Below the pieces are notes generated by a model, which was not told where the DNA came from, did not search any database, and saw only the letters and a list, made by a program, of their open reading frames with translations. Below are positions 26,699 through 36,846 of a stretch of DNA of 64,000 nucleotides, piece by piece. Source of the DNA: B30-G6 sp963701385 (GTDB lineage: Bacteria; Desulfobacterota; Desulfobacteria; Desulfobacterales; B30-G6); assembly GCA_963701385.1 (NCBI GenBank), contig CAVOZW010000006.1, positions 150,372 to 214,371 of the forward strand. Reading direction: 5' to 3'. The translations under genes and the position numbers were made by a program. Numbering within the stretch: the first letter of the stretch is position 1; each line of letters starts with the position of its first letter.

Positions 26699-29049
26699 TC
26701 AGCTATCCCCTATCAGTATGAGCTGAATAAAGCATGTCGGCCAGTCATCCAGGTCCACCGTCGGCAGGTCCTCGTCCGCCGAAACCGTCACCACGGCGTC
26801 ATCCGTGTCTTCAACGGCATCCCCCACCCTGACCTTCAATTGAAAAGTCAAGCATTCACCCTCGTCCCCTCCCAGAGGTGTCACAAAGCTGGCCGTGGCG
26901 CTGTCGGCATCCTTTAAAACGACTGCCGGTCCATCCACTTGCGTCCAGGCGTATACGGCGATACCGTCTGGATCGTAGGTGCCGGACCCGTCCAGGGTTA
27001 CCGCCAAGTCGGCCGACGCCTCGATGTCCGGGCCCGCATTGGCCATGGAAGGGTATGTCAAGGTCGACCCCACCGCAACGGGTGGCGTGGCCGCTGGGAT
27101 GGCTTCGATGACCGGAAGATTAAAATCCTCTCCTTTGTCGTAAATAAGATCGGCAATGGTCTCGGTATCCGTGGTACCCCACCAGTTGTCAGACAGAGTG
27201 AACTCCGGGTTCGGTGATACCGGGTGGCCAGCCGTATAGGTAGACGGCCAGTCCACCGTTTGTCGACACATCAAATTGGTTGGCGTTGACCTTGAGATCG
27301 TAACCGGCACTGGCGTCGGCGAGATTTATGGCTATGATGCCGGCAGTATCCTCCGCTACAGCGCAGCAGATTGCTTTGCACACTGACCAAGGCCTTGCGG
27401 TCCAGGTCAAAGGAGTTGAAGGCCGATAGAAGCACGGTGCTGTCCTCTAGGATACAATCGGTCGGATCCAGGGATCTGAAAAGGGCCGGATAAGCTCACC
27501 AAAAATGGTGATGGTGACAGTGTCCTGTGCCTCAAGCCCCTGGTTGTCCACCACCGTCAGCGCAAACGTGAATGCTTCCGGATCTGCTCCTATTGCGGGT
27601 ACGGAAAAGAAAGGACGCACCGTTTCAGCGTCTTCCAAGTTGACGCTGGAGCCTTCTGTTTGTATCCAGCTGTATGTTGCGATGCTGCCGTCCGGGTCAG
27701 ACAGAAGGACCCGTCGAGTTCCACGGACGTCTCCTGGAAAACAAAAAGATCCACACCCGCATCGGCAGTGGGTGGGATGTTGGTGTCAAAAACCAGAATA
27801 TCCACGCTGTCGGTGGCCTCCAGACCTTCCGTGTCCGTCACCGATCACCTCAAAGGTGAAAACCTCTCCTTCAGGCGCAAGCAGGGGTGCCGAGAAAGTG
27901 GGGTGGATCACCTGGTCATCGCTCAGCGTAACATCACGTGCCGGCGGTCTGCGTCCACAGATAGCCGCAATACCCTTGTCCGGGTCAAAGGATCCCACGG
28001 CGCTGAGCTGCACTTCCGCGCCGATCTCTACGGCCTGGTCGGCCCCGGCGCTGGCCACTGGCGGTATGTTGGTGCCGATCACGAGGATTTCCACCGATTC
28101 GCGTGTCGGTCAAACCGTCGTCGTCTGTTACGCTTAGATCAAAAACAATGGTTTCTGTAGCAGCGCCCACGATGGGTGCGGTAAAGGTACCAAAAGGTGA
28201 ATGGGGATCTTCCAGGTCCACGACGGTCCTGCCGTTTGCGTCCATGTGTAGGCGGCGATACCGTTGTCTGTGTCTACCAGATCCATGCGAAGGTTCATCG
28301 CGGCGCCGATCAGTTGCGGGAGCATCATTGATTATGGTGTTGCTTTGCACCACGATGTCGTTTGAACTGGTGCGAATATCCATACCCTGGGCATTGTCGA
28401 TGAGGAAGTTGTTTTGAATGAGCGCGCCCTCGAGGTTTAGACGGATGCCAACGGCGTGGTTGTGGATCCGGTTGGACAAAATCTGCAACCGTCCACTCAG
28501 GGTCTGGGCCAAAAGGATGTCGGTGGCTGAAATGCCGACGCTGCTGCCGTAACGAATCGTGTTATTACGGATCATGGGTTGAGCCGAAAAAGTCTGAACA
28601 CAGGCGGCACCGTAGGACGTGGTGTTGCCAGCGTATTCAATGACGCAGTTATCCAGAATGCAACCGGATGATGTACTGTCGTCCCAATCCTTGCTCGAAT
28701 CCATAAAGAGAAGGCCCCCCCAGGGGGAAAGTCGGTCTACTGCAGTAAAAATAATGGGGTCGTCCACGGTGCCCTGTGCATTTAGGGTGCCCTCCACCAA
28801 AAGGAAGGAGCCTTCGGCAGCATTTACATTGCGCTGGAAACGCACGGTCACACCCGGCTCGATGGTCAACGTGGCCTCTTCGGACACCCGGATATTGCCG
28901 ACAACCCGATAGGGGCTCTCGGAAAGCGTCCAAGTGGTGTCTGTGTCGATGATACCGCTCACATTGGCGGCTGAAGCCGGACGGGAGACAAACAAAAGGA
29001 TGTAAAAAATCGTCAAAAGAAGGCACAAACCGAATCTGCATCGAAACAT
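26699..29049 (-). CDS. Exported beta-helix and PKD-type surface protein, Cys-Phe tail (many frameshifts)
   Basis: This is surface protein A, about 780 residues when the pieces are joined. A signal peptide (LLLTIFYILLFVSRPASA) precedes a right-handed beta-helix region (residues about 30-250; TIEPGVTVRFQ, NNTIRYGSSVGI, ILSNRIHNHAVGI, VQSNTIINDA). Several PKD/cadherin-like repeats follow, each with PPVASAGADQ or PPTADAGVD starts and DPDxGIAAYxW. A second helix-like stretch ends in TLSDNWWGTTDT, and one more PKD-type unit comes last. The C-terminus reads TCFIQLILIGDS. The codons from CAGCTCATA on belong to the AGCTATGAGC repeat array, which supplies the stop. At least five frame changes occur between 27,300 and 28,300. 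It is probably an adhesin or matrix protein. Confidence 0.7.
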
Positions 29050-29404
29050 AGAAATACCTCAGTTCGTCTTGATTAAGCGTTTGGGAGGTTTGTTAGAACC
29101 TTGGCTGAAGTTTGCATATCTTATATTTAATTTGAACGATTATCAAGTTTGAATTCTATCAAGGCAAAGGGAGATGTTGACATTAGGCACTTTTGCGTCT
29201 CGGTATATAGCGTATCGTTGGGTGATCGTTTTGAAAAATGGCTAAGTCCGAAAATTTCACGCTCCTATTGATTGTCCAGTTTCATGGGTTATATGAGCTA
29301 TGACCTATAACCTAAATTTACTATGTATATCAATTTTTCAAAGAACGTCCATCGTCTCCAATTCATCGTTGATCAAGTGGTATCAATGATGATACCATGT
29401 TTTC
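29050..29404. other. Gap between surface gene A and hicA
   Basis: This is the shared upstream region of two divergent genes. A short ATGAGCTATGACCTATAACC array lies near 29,291, followed by a TCAATTTTTCAAAGAACGTCC block at 29,330-29,350. Related blocks lie at about 30,135 and 36,668. No gene is seen. Confidence 0.5.
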
Positions 29405-29599
29405 ATGCCCAGAAAGATTAGAGAACTGATTAAGGAACTTGAACAGGCTGGATTCTTCAACCGGGGCGGTAAGGGAAATCACCGGAACTTCATTCACCCA
29501 AAAGGCATTGTGATTACGATTTCTGGAAAAACGGGTGAAGATGCCAAGCACTATCAGGAAAAAGAAGTGAAGTATAAAATCGAGGAGTCTCAAAAATGA
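29405..29599 (+). CDS. hicA: HicA-type mRNA interferase toxin
   Basis: This 64-residue toxin has the double-stranded-RNA-binding-like HicA fold. Family features are the start RKIRELIKELEQAGF, the central GKGNHRNFIHPKG with the catalytic His, and the strand IVITISGK. HicA cuts mRNA when not bound by HicB. It overlaps the next gene by four bases (ATGA), typical of hicAB. The start is ATG 29405. Confidence 0.85.
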   Translation: MPRKIRELIKELEQAGFFNRGGKGNHRNFIHPKGIVITISGKTGEDAKHYQEKEVKYKIEESQK

Positions 29600-29928
29600 A
29601 AGAAAGAGATCGCTATTTGAAGATTGTAGAATGGTCGGAGGAAGACCAATGCTATGTTGGCTCAGTGCCTGGCTGGATTGGCAAATGCTGCCATGGGGAT
29701 AATGAGGAGCGCGTTTATCGTGATCTATGCAAAATCGTCGATGAATGGATTGAAATTTATAAAAAAGAAGGCATGCCCCCTCCTGCAGCAACAGCAGGCA
29801 AAAAATACTCCGGGAAATTTCATCTTCGAATCGGCTGTGAGTTGCATCAAGCCCTCGCAATCCGCGCCATGCAAACAGGAAACAGCTTGAACAATCTTTG
29901 TATAAAATTAATAAAAAACTGTCTTTAA
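29596..29928 (+). CDS. hicB: HicB-type antitoxin
   Basis: This 110-residue antitoxin has an N-terminal partial RNase-H-like HicB fold (YLKIVEWSEEDQCYVGSVPG, EWIEIYKKEGMPPP). The C-terminal part (KFHLRIGCELHQALAIRAMQ) looks like a ribbon-helix-helix DNA-binding arm, which would allow autoregulation. It overlaps hicA by four bases. Confidence 0.85.
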   Translation: MKERDRYLKIVEWSEEDQCYVGSVPGWIGKCCHGDNEERVYRDLCKIVDEWIEIYKKEGMPPPAATAGKKYSGKFHLRIGCELHQALAIRAMQTGNSLNNLCIKLIKNCL

Positions 29929-30050
29929 TTTTGGCCCTGTTCGGCATTACGCTACGTATACTTGGCCTTATTTTTTAGCAATGCTATTGTTGTTTATGCG
30001 GATATTTAGCGATAGCGATCGGAGGTGTCAATGTTATTGGAAAGAATTTT

Positions 30051-30204
30051 GAACCGCAAAAGCGAGCGCATTCCCCGTGGGTTCTGCCGCACGGCAGAAC
30101 ATTCCCCACTGCTTGCGGCGGGGAGCTTCAAATATCAATTTTTCAAGGAATGTCCCCTTCTACTATCCTACGATAAAAGGTCAAATGTAGACTTGACCCC
30201 TTTT
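30051..30204. repeat. Inverted partial hairpin repeat (copy c) and TA-flanking block
   Basis: 30,051-30,127 is a reverse-complement piece of the 115-base repeat: read on the minus strand it ends GGGGAATGCGCTCGCTTTTG, identical to copy b. A variant of TCAATTTTTCAAAGAACGTC follows. Next is GTCAAATGTAGACTTGACCC at 30,180-30,199, which recurs with one change at about 30,980-30,999. The two copies flank the Phd/PIN module. Confidence 0.65.
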
Positions 30205-30589
30205 TTACCACAGGCACGATACGCCATAGGATTCAAACAGGTGATCCTTGGTGATCACCGTCAGTCTTTCTTTCAAGGCTTCGGCTATGATTAGACGATC
30301 AAAGGGATCACGGTGAATCAGCGGAAGGGTCACGGCCGAAATGGCGGTGGTGAAACCAATCGGAATGGGCATAATGCTTAGCATCTGCATGGCTTCAGGT
30401 ATGAATCGGTTGGGTATATCCGGTAGTTGAACACGATTGAGACGCTGGAGCATAGCAATCTCCCAAGCACTGGCGGCGCTCAAACCAAGTTGATACCTTT
30501 TCTCAACAACAAGCTCTCGCACGCGTGTCGATAGTGATTGCGGATTTCCAGCCATCCACAGGAATGTGTGTGTCAAGAAGATAATGCAT
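30205..30589 (-). CDS. PIN-domain toxin (dinucleotide frameshift near start)
   Basis: This is a PIN-domain ribonuclease toxin of about 128 residues. The true start is probably ATG 30589 (MHYLLDTH), which holds the first catalytic Asp. The rest of the domain continues in another frame from TFLWMAGNPQ. The break lies in an ACACACA run (about 30,565-30,575), and restoring one AC unit gives MHYLLDTHTFLW, the standard PIN start. Later acidic residues lie in SAASAWEIAML (Glu) and HRDPFDRLIIAEA (Asp). It overlaps the antitoxin gene upstream. Confidence 0.75.
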
Positions 30590-30833
30590 CGTCTTCTGCT
30601 CCCGGCCAGAAATCGTCGATAATTCGATCAGGAAGGGGGGATTCAAGATCGTGATTGAATTGTATTTTCCCGGCATATTTACCCAGTTGTCTCTTTTCGC
30701 CAGGCTCCACGACCGGAACAAGTTTCACCAGCGGCCGCCCGGATTTGGCAATAATGACTTCATCCCCTCCTAGCACTGCCGGAATGAGTTTGGAAAGTTT
30801 TGTTTTTGCTTCGTGAATGCCGATTTTCATCAT
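30573..30833 (-). CDS. Phd/YefM-family antitoxin
   Basis: This 86-residue antitoxin starts with the Phd signature GIHEAKTKLSKLIPAVLGGDE and then VIIAKSGRPLVKLVPV. The C-terminal half (GKYAGKIQFNHDLESPLPDR) is the toxin-binding arm. Family members repress their own operon and block the toxin. The gene ends inside the start of the PIN gene, a usual toxin-antitoxin arrangement. It lies within the repeat-flanked segment 30,180-30,999. Confidence 0.87.
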   Translation of the reverse strand: MMKIGIHEAKTKLSKLIPAVLGGDEVIIAKSGRPLVKLVPVVEPGEKRQLGKYAGKIQFNHDLESPLPDRIIDDFWPGAEDDALSS

Positions 30834-31028
30834 TTCTCCTCGTTAAGATGGATAAATTCATCTGACAATTTAATTAGTTTAGTTGTAAACTAAGCTAATT
30901 TTTTTGATTTGTCGAGCAGGCTTTGTAATAAAGACGAAGTGGTATTGGAATGGATATTGGAAACTACCGCAAGCAATAGTCAAATGTAGATTTGACCCCT
31001 TTTCTCGTGGCATAGGCGTGGATTGTTA

Positions 31029-31427
31029 TTATACCCAATTATCGATTTTTAGGTTCGGTGTTCGAATAAACTCTTTTTCGTTGTTGGTGACCAGCGTACA
31101 ATCGATCGAAAGTGCGTGGGCGGCGATTAGCATATCGAGAGACCCAATAGGCGTACCCTTCTTTTCTAAATGGGCCCTAAGGTCGCCATAATATTGGGCG
31201 GCTTCATCGCCATAGGGCAATATTTCCAGTGGCGCAACAAACTGGGTTAAAGCCATTTGATTCTGTTCAGGCTTTGAACTTTTTGAAACACCATATAAAA
31301 GTTCGCTCAGTGTGATTGACGAGATACCGATTTGTGAAATCTCAGTCTGGCAAAAACGTTCTATTACATCGGGTGGTTTTCGCTTAATGATATAAATACA
31401 AATATTTGTATCAAACATGAATTCCAT
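31029..31427 (-). CDS. vapC: VapC-type PIN-domain toxin
   Basis: This intact 132-residue PIN-domain ribonuclease has its acidic residues in MFDTNICIY, TLSELLYG and GSLDMLIAAHA, and LVTNNEKEF near the end. This matches the VapC/FitB type that cleaves initiator tRNA or other RNA. It abuts the antitoxin gene: its ATG and the antitoxin stop share one base at 31427. Unlike its neighbours it carries no frameshift. Confidence 0.9.
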   Translation of the reverse strand: MEFMFDTNICIYIIKRKPPDVIERFCQTEISQIGISSITLSELLYGVSKSSKPEQNQMALTQFVAPLEILPYGDEAAQYYGDLRAHLEKKGTPIGSLDMLIAAHALSIDCTLVTNNEKEFIRTPNLKIDNWV

Positions 31428-31654
31428 TAGAAATTTTCCCGTGAATCCTGCTTGGGTTGATCTCTGCTATCCATAAAGTCATCGGTAAACTGATCCAGGC
31501 TATTGACTAATGAGGACCATGGATCATCTTTTGGCAAAAGGACAACCATTTTGCCGATTTTTTTTATAAAAACATCATTGCCAGAAAATCTGAAATCTTT
31601 TGGCAACCTTACAGCTTGGCTTCGACCATTAGTGAATATTTTTGCAGTTTGCAT
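31427..31654 (-). CDS. vapB: VapB-type antitoxin (AbrB-like fold)
   Basis: This 75-residue antitoxin has an N-terminal swapped-hairpin DNA-binding domain (AKIFTNGRSQAVRLPKDFRF), the hallmark of VapB. The acidic C-terminal arm (VNSLDQFTDDFMDSRDQP) binds the toxin. It is the first gene of the vapBC pair. A GTATATATCATGGTG-type A/T stretch upstream may contain the promoter. Confidence 0.9.
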   Translation of the reverse strand: MQTAKIFTNGRSQAVRLPKDFRFSGNDVFIKKIGKMVVLLPKDDPWSSLVNSLDQFTDDFMDSRDQPKQDSRENF

Positions 31655-31764
31655 GACATACTCCTACGTTGCGTTGATAGATACCAGAGTATATATCATG
31701 GTGTGCGGAATGTCAAGAATCGTTTTTCAAAGGAGGATCCCAAATGTCAACTTATAATATGATA

Positions 31765-31925
31765 TCGCCCTATCAGCTATCATTCATTCAAAACTCAAAA
31801 CTCAAAATTAAAAATTCTCTCACCCCCAGCATCCCAGCTATCACCTATGAGCTATCTCCTATGAGCTATCTCCTATGAGCTATGAGCTATGAGCTATTAT
31901 CAGCTATCCCCTATGAGCTGAACAA
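31765..31925. repeat. Mixed arrays running into surface gene B
   Basis: A CATTCAAAACTCAAAATT array (about 31,785-31,818) leads into CTATGAGCTATCTCC units that repeat to 31,920. On the minus strand this array contributes the last codons and the stop of gene B. Confidence 0.8.
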
Positions 31926-34900
31926 AGCAGCCGCTGCTGCCCGAGCCTTCAGGTGTTGTGCCGGCAGGTGGCACAAGGGGTGGATCGATCGGCAATTCGA
32001 TGTTGCTTGTGCCGGAATCCAGTTGGAAGGTGTATTCCGGCGATGGGTTTTGATCATCCTCAACGATGTCATGGCTGTTTCCGGAGGCATCCACCGAAGC
32101 GACTCCGGACGAAATACGGTACATCCATCTCGATGTTGGTGAGTATCACGCGGTGCTCGCGGGTCAGTTCAGAATTGTTTTCGCTGTAGTCATAGTCCCC
32201 CCATTCCTGGCTGGAGGTGCCATAGCTTACCTGGCTGTTTCCGGGCTCGCTGGTCTCCCATTCAAGCAGCACGGCTTTTTCAGCTTCATCCAATTCGATG
32301 CTGACCTGGGAAATCTGGGGCGCGTCCTGATCCGGTGACGTGTCGGTGGTAAAGGAAAGTTCTTCGAATGGGTTGGCCGTGTCTACGTCGGAAAAGGGAC
32401 CATTTCCGTGGGCATCGGTGGATGCCACACGATAAAAATAGCTTGTTTCCGGTTGCAGGCCCGTAATCGTCACATGATGTGTGGTCGTCATTTCGGAATC
32501 GTTGGCACAGTGTGCATAGTCGCCCCAGGCCTGGCTGGAGACATCGAACTGCACCAGGCTGTTGCCGGGCTCATCCGTTTCCCAATAGATAAGGGCGGTT
32601 GAGTCGGTCAGGTGCATGATTTCGACGTTCAAGATGACCGGGGGCGCTTCATCCGCCACAGCGCTTGTCAGGAAATGATCTACGACTGGACGGGTTGTTG
32701 GCAGTATCGTTTACACCGGGACCGTTTCCAGCCACATCCATGGAACCCACAACAAAGGCATAACGCGTGCTTGGCTAAGAGCCCTGAAAGGGTAACCAGG
32801 TGTGTTTTTACCATGGCCATGTCTTGAATACTGTGCGTAAATGCGCCCCATTCGGCATCGGCCAGGCCATACTGCACCTCGCTGGTGCTGGGTTCATCCG
32901 TCTCCCACACGATAACCGCTGTCGCATTGTCGATATTGAGCACCTGGGGATTGTCGATTATTCTGGGCGGCGTATCATCGGGTGGCAGTGCGGCTATAAA
33001 ACTTTGCTCGGCAAAGGGGTTGTTGGTCTCTGCAGGATCGGAACTGGGGCCATTGCCGAAGGCGTCGGTGGATCCAACCCGAAAATAGTAGCGCTGGCCT
33101 TGCAGGAGATCTGTCAAAATAACCGTTTGATTTTTCGATAATTCATCGCTCATACTGACGTGGGTGTATTGGTCCCATGTGCTACTGAATCTTCCGTATC
33201 GCACCTCGCCGATGCTGGCCTCGTCGGTTTTCCAGGCGATGGCGACGGAGATCGTATCCGCTTCGTTGGCCGCCAAGGCCCTGATAGCGCTGTCGAGGGT
33301 CCCGGGTTGGTCGGGGGGGCTGGGCACAAACATCAAGACGACCGTCGGCGGCGAGGTGGTGGTGGGCTCCGCCTCATCCGGCATCGGTTCTGTATTGAAA
33401 GCCTGCTCCGCTGAAATCGCTGGGCCGTTGGCCACACTGTCCCAGGAGCCCACCCGGAAAAAGTAGGCTGTATCCGGAGTCAAATCCGTCAATGTCACGA
33501 CATGCCGGATGGCCAACTGGGTGTCGTTTGCCGCGTATGAATAGATGTCCCAATCGCCCGCTACGGTGTCGAATTGCACCTGGCTGTCACTGACCTCATG
33601 GGTGGACCACTCGATGGTGGCGGTGGTGTCGCTTTGATCGGTCACGGTGGGCCATGCATATGAACTGCGGGGGCGACGTGTCGATACCCGACAGGGTTGT
33701 AAAACGATACTCATCTGATATCACTTGGTTTCCAGATGTGTCGGTAGCGGCAAAGCGGTAAAAATATTCCGTGTCTGCGATGAGACCCGTCAGTACCAAG
33801 GTGTGCGTCGTCACAAACGCATCGCTGCTTTGATGCAGGCTATAATTGTCCCAACTGCTGCTGTAGATGTCATAGCGGACGTCGCTGTCACTTTCTTCAT
33901 TCGTTGTCCACTGAATCACGGCACTGTTTTGGGTAATATGTGATTTGCTGGACGACATAATACCTGGCGGCGTTGTGTCGGTCTCCGGTGGTGGCGGCGT
34001 TACCGGCGCCGGATTTGTCGTAAAGGAAAACTCACCCGATATCACGGCATTTCCGGCCGCATCGCTGGATCTGACCTGACAAAAATAGGTCGTATCCGCT
34101 GACAACCCGGTGATCGTCATACTGTGGTTGGTCACCAGGCTGGTGGCAACTTGTTGGCTGGCATAGTCGCTCCAGGCGCTGCTGTCCGACATCATAGCGG
34201 ATCTCGCTGTCGCTAACTTCGTTGGTGCGCCAATATACGTGGCGGAATTGGATTCGATCGCCGTTGCCGAAGGCAGGATCGTCAATATCCGGCGCCGTGG
34301 TGTCTTGTTCCGGGGGCGGTGGGCTGTCGGGTGCCTCATCGGTGGTAAAGATAACCTCATCCGAGGTCACGGCATTTCCGGCCGCATCCCGTGATCTGAC
34401 GCTGTAATAATAGGTCGTGCCCGGCGACAAACCGGTGAGGGTCATGCTGTGGTTGGTTACCAGGCTTCCGGCCGTTTGTCGGTTGGCATAGGCACTCCAG
34501 GTGTTGCTGCTGACATCATAGCGGATCTCGCTGTCGCTGACTTCGTTGGTGCGCCAATAAATGGTGGCACTATCGACGTCGACATGGCTTGCTGAAGGCT
34601 GGACCGTAAACTGCGGCGCCGTGGTGTCAGGATCCTTGAGGGTGGTAAAATAACGTTCATTGAACGTCACCGTATTGCCGGCGGCATCGCTTGAGCGCAC
34701 CCGGTAATAGTAGGTCGTATTCGACAACAGACCGGTCAAGGCAATGCTGTGGTTCTTGACAAAACTCGAAGACGTTTTTGTGTGCTCATAACTTCCCCAG
34801 GTGGTGCTATTGACACCATATTGCACGACACTGTCACTATTTTCATTCGTTGTCCACTGAATCACGGCCCCGCTTTGGGTAATATTGATTGACACTGTAC

Positions 34901-36214
34901 GAGGTGATCACCGGTGCGGTGGTGTCCGGCGGCGGGGGCGGTGGTGTCTCATCCGTGCTAAACGAAAACTCACCCGAGGTCACGGCATTTCCGGCCGCAT
35001 CGCTGGACCGGACCCGAAAATAATAGGTCGTACCCGCTGACAGGCTGCTTAGGGCAATGCTGTGGCTGGTGACAAGACTTGCGGACGTTTTTGTGTTGCT
35101 GTAATTTCCCCAGCTCGTGCTGGTGACACCGTACTGCACCACACTGTCGCTGGCTTCGTCCGTTCGCCAGGTGATGCTGGCGCTGGTTTCACCCACACTG
35201 CCTGCCGCGGGCGGGACCGTGATCACCGGTGCGGTGGTGTCCGGCGGCGGGGGCGGTGGTGTCTCATCCGTGGTCAACGAAAACTCACCCGAGGTCACGG
35301 CATTTCCGGCCGCATCGCTGGACCTGACCCGAAAATAATAGGTCGTACCCGCTGACAGGCTGCTTAGGGCAATGCTGTGGTTGGTGACAAGACTCGCAGA
35401 CGTTTTTGTGTTGCCGTAATTTCCCCAGCTGGTGCTGTTGACACCGTATTGCACCACACTGTCGCTGGCTTCGTCTGTTCGCCACGGTGATGGTGGCGCT
35501 GAGTTTCACCCACACTGCCTGCCGCAGGCGGGACCGTGATCACCGGTGCGGTGGTGTCCGGCGGCGGGGGCGGTGGTGTCTCATCCGTGGTAAACGAAAA
35601 CTCACCCGAGGTCACGGCATTTCCGGCCGCATCGCTGGACCGGACCCGATAATAATAGGTCGTACCCGCTGACAGGCTGCTTAGGGCAATGCTGTGGTTG
35701 GTGACAAGACTTGCGGACGTTTTTGTGTTGCCGTAATTTCCCCAGCTGGCACTGTTGACACCGTACTGCACGACACTGTCGCTGGCTTCGTCCGTTCGCC
35801 AGGTGATGCTGGCACTGGTTTCACCCACACTGCCTGCCGCAGGCGGGACCGTGATCACCGGTGCGGTGGTGTCCGGCGCTGGCGGCGGGGGCGGGACAGG
35901 CGCATCACCCGTGGTAATTTCTACTGAATCGTCACTTTCATTACCCTGGTTGTCCACGGCGGTGCACACAAAAAAATAGTCTTGATCTTGGATTGATATC
36001 GGGGATGCTGATGGTCCACTGCGGGTTGCTAGGATCGGATAGACTGTCGACAGGGATGTGTTTTCTGGCCGATGCGCTGAAATTACCGGACGACGTGCTC
36101 CAATAAATCCGGTATGCAACCACTTGGTCGTTGGGATGATTCGCATCCCATTTGAAGCTGTAGTCGGCGGAGAAAGCAAATGGCACCAGTCCGAATAAAA
36201 TGAATACAAGCCAT
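31900..36214 (-). CDS. Giant FN3-repeat surface protein B (many frameshifts)
   Basis: This exported protein has about 1,430 residues when the frames are joined. The N-terminus has a hydrophobic stretch (LVFILFGLVPFAFSA) and an FN3-like module starting DYSFKWDANHPND. About 12 FN3-like repeats follow, each with a core like ASITWRTDEASDSVVQYG, SLVTNHSIALSSLSAGTTYY and RVRSSDAAGNA, linked by DETPPPPPP-type segments. Three repeats between about 34,920 and 35,870 are nearly identical at base level with a 315-base period. The C-terminus is SGCFVQLIGDS, running into the AGCTATGAGC array. No ATG is in frame with the signal peptide, and ATG 36214 needs a frameshift. A surface adhesin or matrix filament is inferred. 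Confidence 0.72.
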
Positions 36215-36846
36215 ACCGAACGTAGTGGCTAGACTTAAATAGCGTATAAATAGCGTGTCATTGCATTTCCAATAATATCATATGGGTTTAACGTAAGGAG
36301 ATAACAGAAATCACAATCCAATCGTTCATCTCGTAAAGAGTCGAACTTACGTGCAGGAGTGCCAGCATAACTCTTTCAGATGACAACGTTAGATGGCCGT
36401 TTCATCATCAACACGAATGAACGATTGGCTTTAGGGGGTGTTGCGACTCGAAAATAATTTTTCCCTTATTAACGATATTTTTAACCGTTGTGTCAATGGA
36501 ATAATCCCTCTATTCCATAAAAAAAGCCCTGTCTTGAATCGACAGAGCTTTATATTTATATTTCTAACTATATTTATAGCTTATCTTATTATTTCAATCC
36601 GTTTTATTAAAGAAAAATCAACACTTCAAATCTGCTATCTCCTTAATATTGCTTCGTTTCCAAAATATCAATTTTCCAAAGAACGTCCCCACCAATAATG
36701 AAGATGATTTCACCGGGGTTAAACCTGCCTCCATCAGCTATGAACTGTTGTGAACTCAAAATTAAAAATTTAAAATTCAAAATTGAATATCACTCCGGCT
36801 TCCTACCACCTATCACGCTATCAGCTATCAGCTATCAGCTATCAGC
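36215..36846. other. Gap between giant genes B and C
   Basis: The gap contains the gene C terminator (36,518-36,551), a TCAATTTTCCAAAGAACGTC block at about 36,668, a CACCGGGGTTAAACCTGCC block, and CTCAAAATTAAAAATT and AGCTATCAGCTATCAGC arrays (36,750-36,847). No gene is recognised. Confidence 0.5.
36518..36551 (-). terminator. Rho-independent terminator downstream of gene C
   Basis: On the minus strand AAAGCTCTGTC pairs with GACAGGGCTTT across GATTCAA, followed by a T run. It lies about 300 bases after the gene C stop and upstream of gene B, so B probably has its own promoter. Confidence 0.7.

Noticed and set aside
29363..29947. Minus-strand frame over hicAB
   Set aside because: HicA and HicB on the plus strand fit their families and overlap by ATGA; the antisense frame has no known features.
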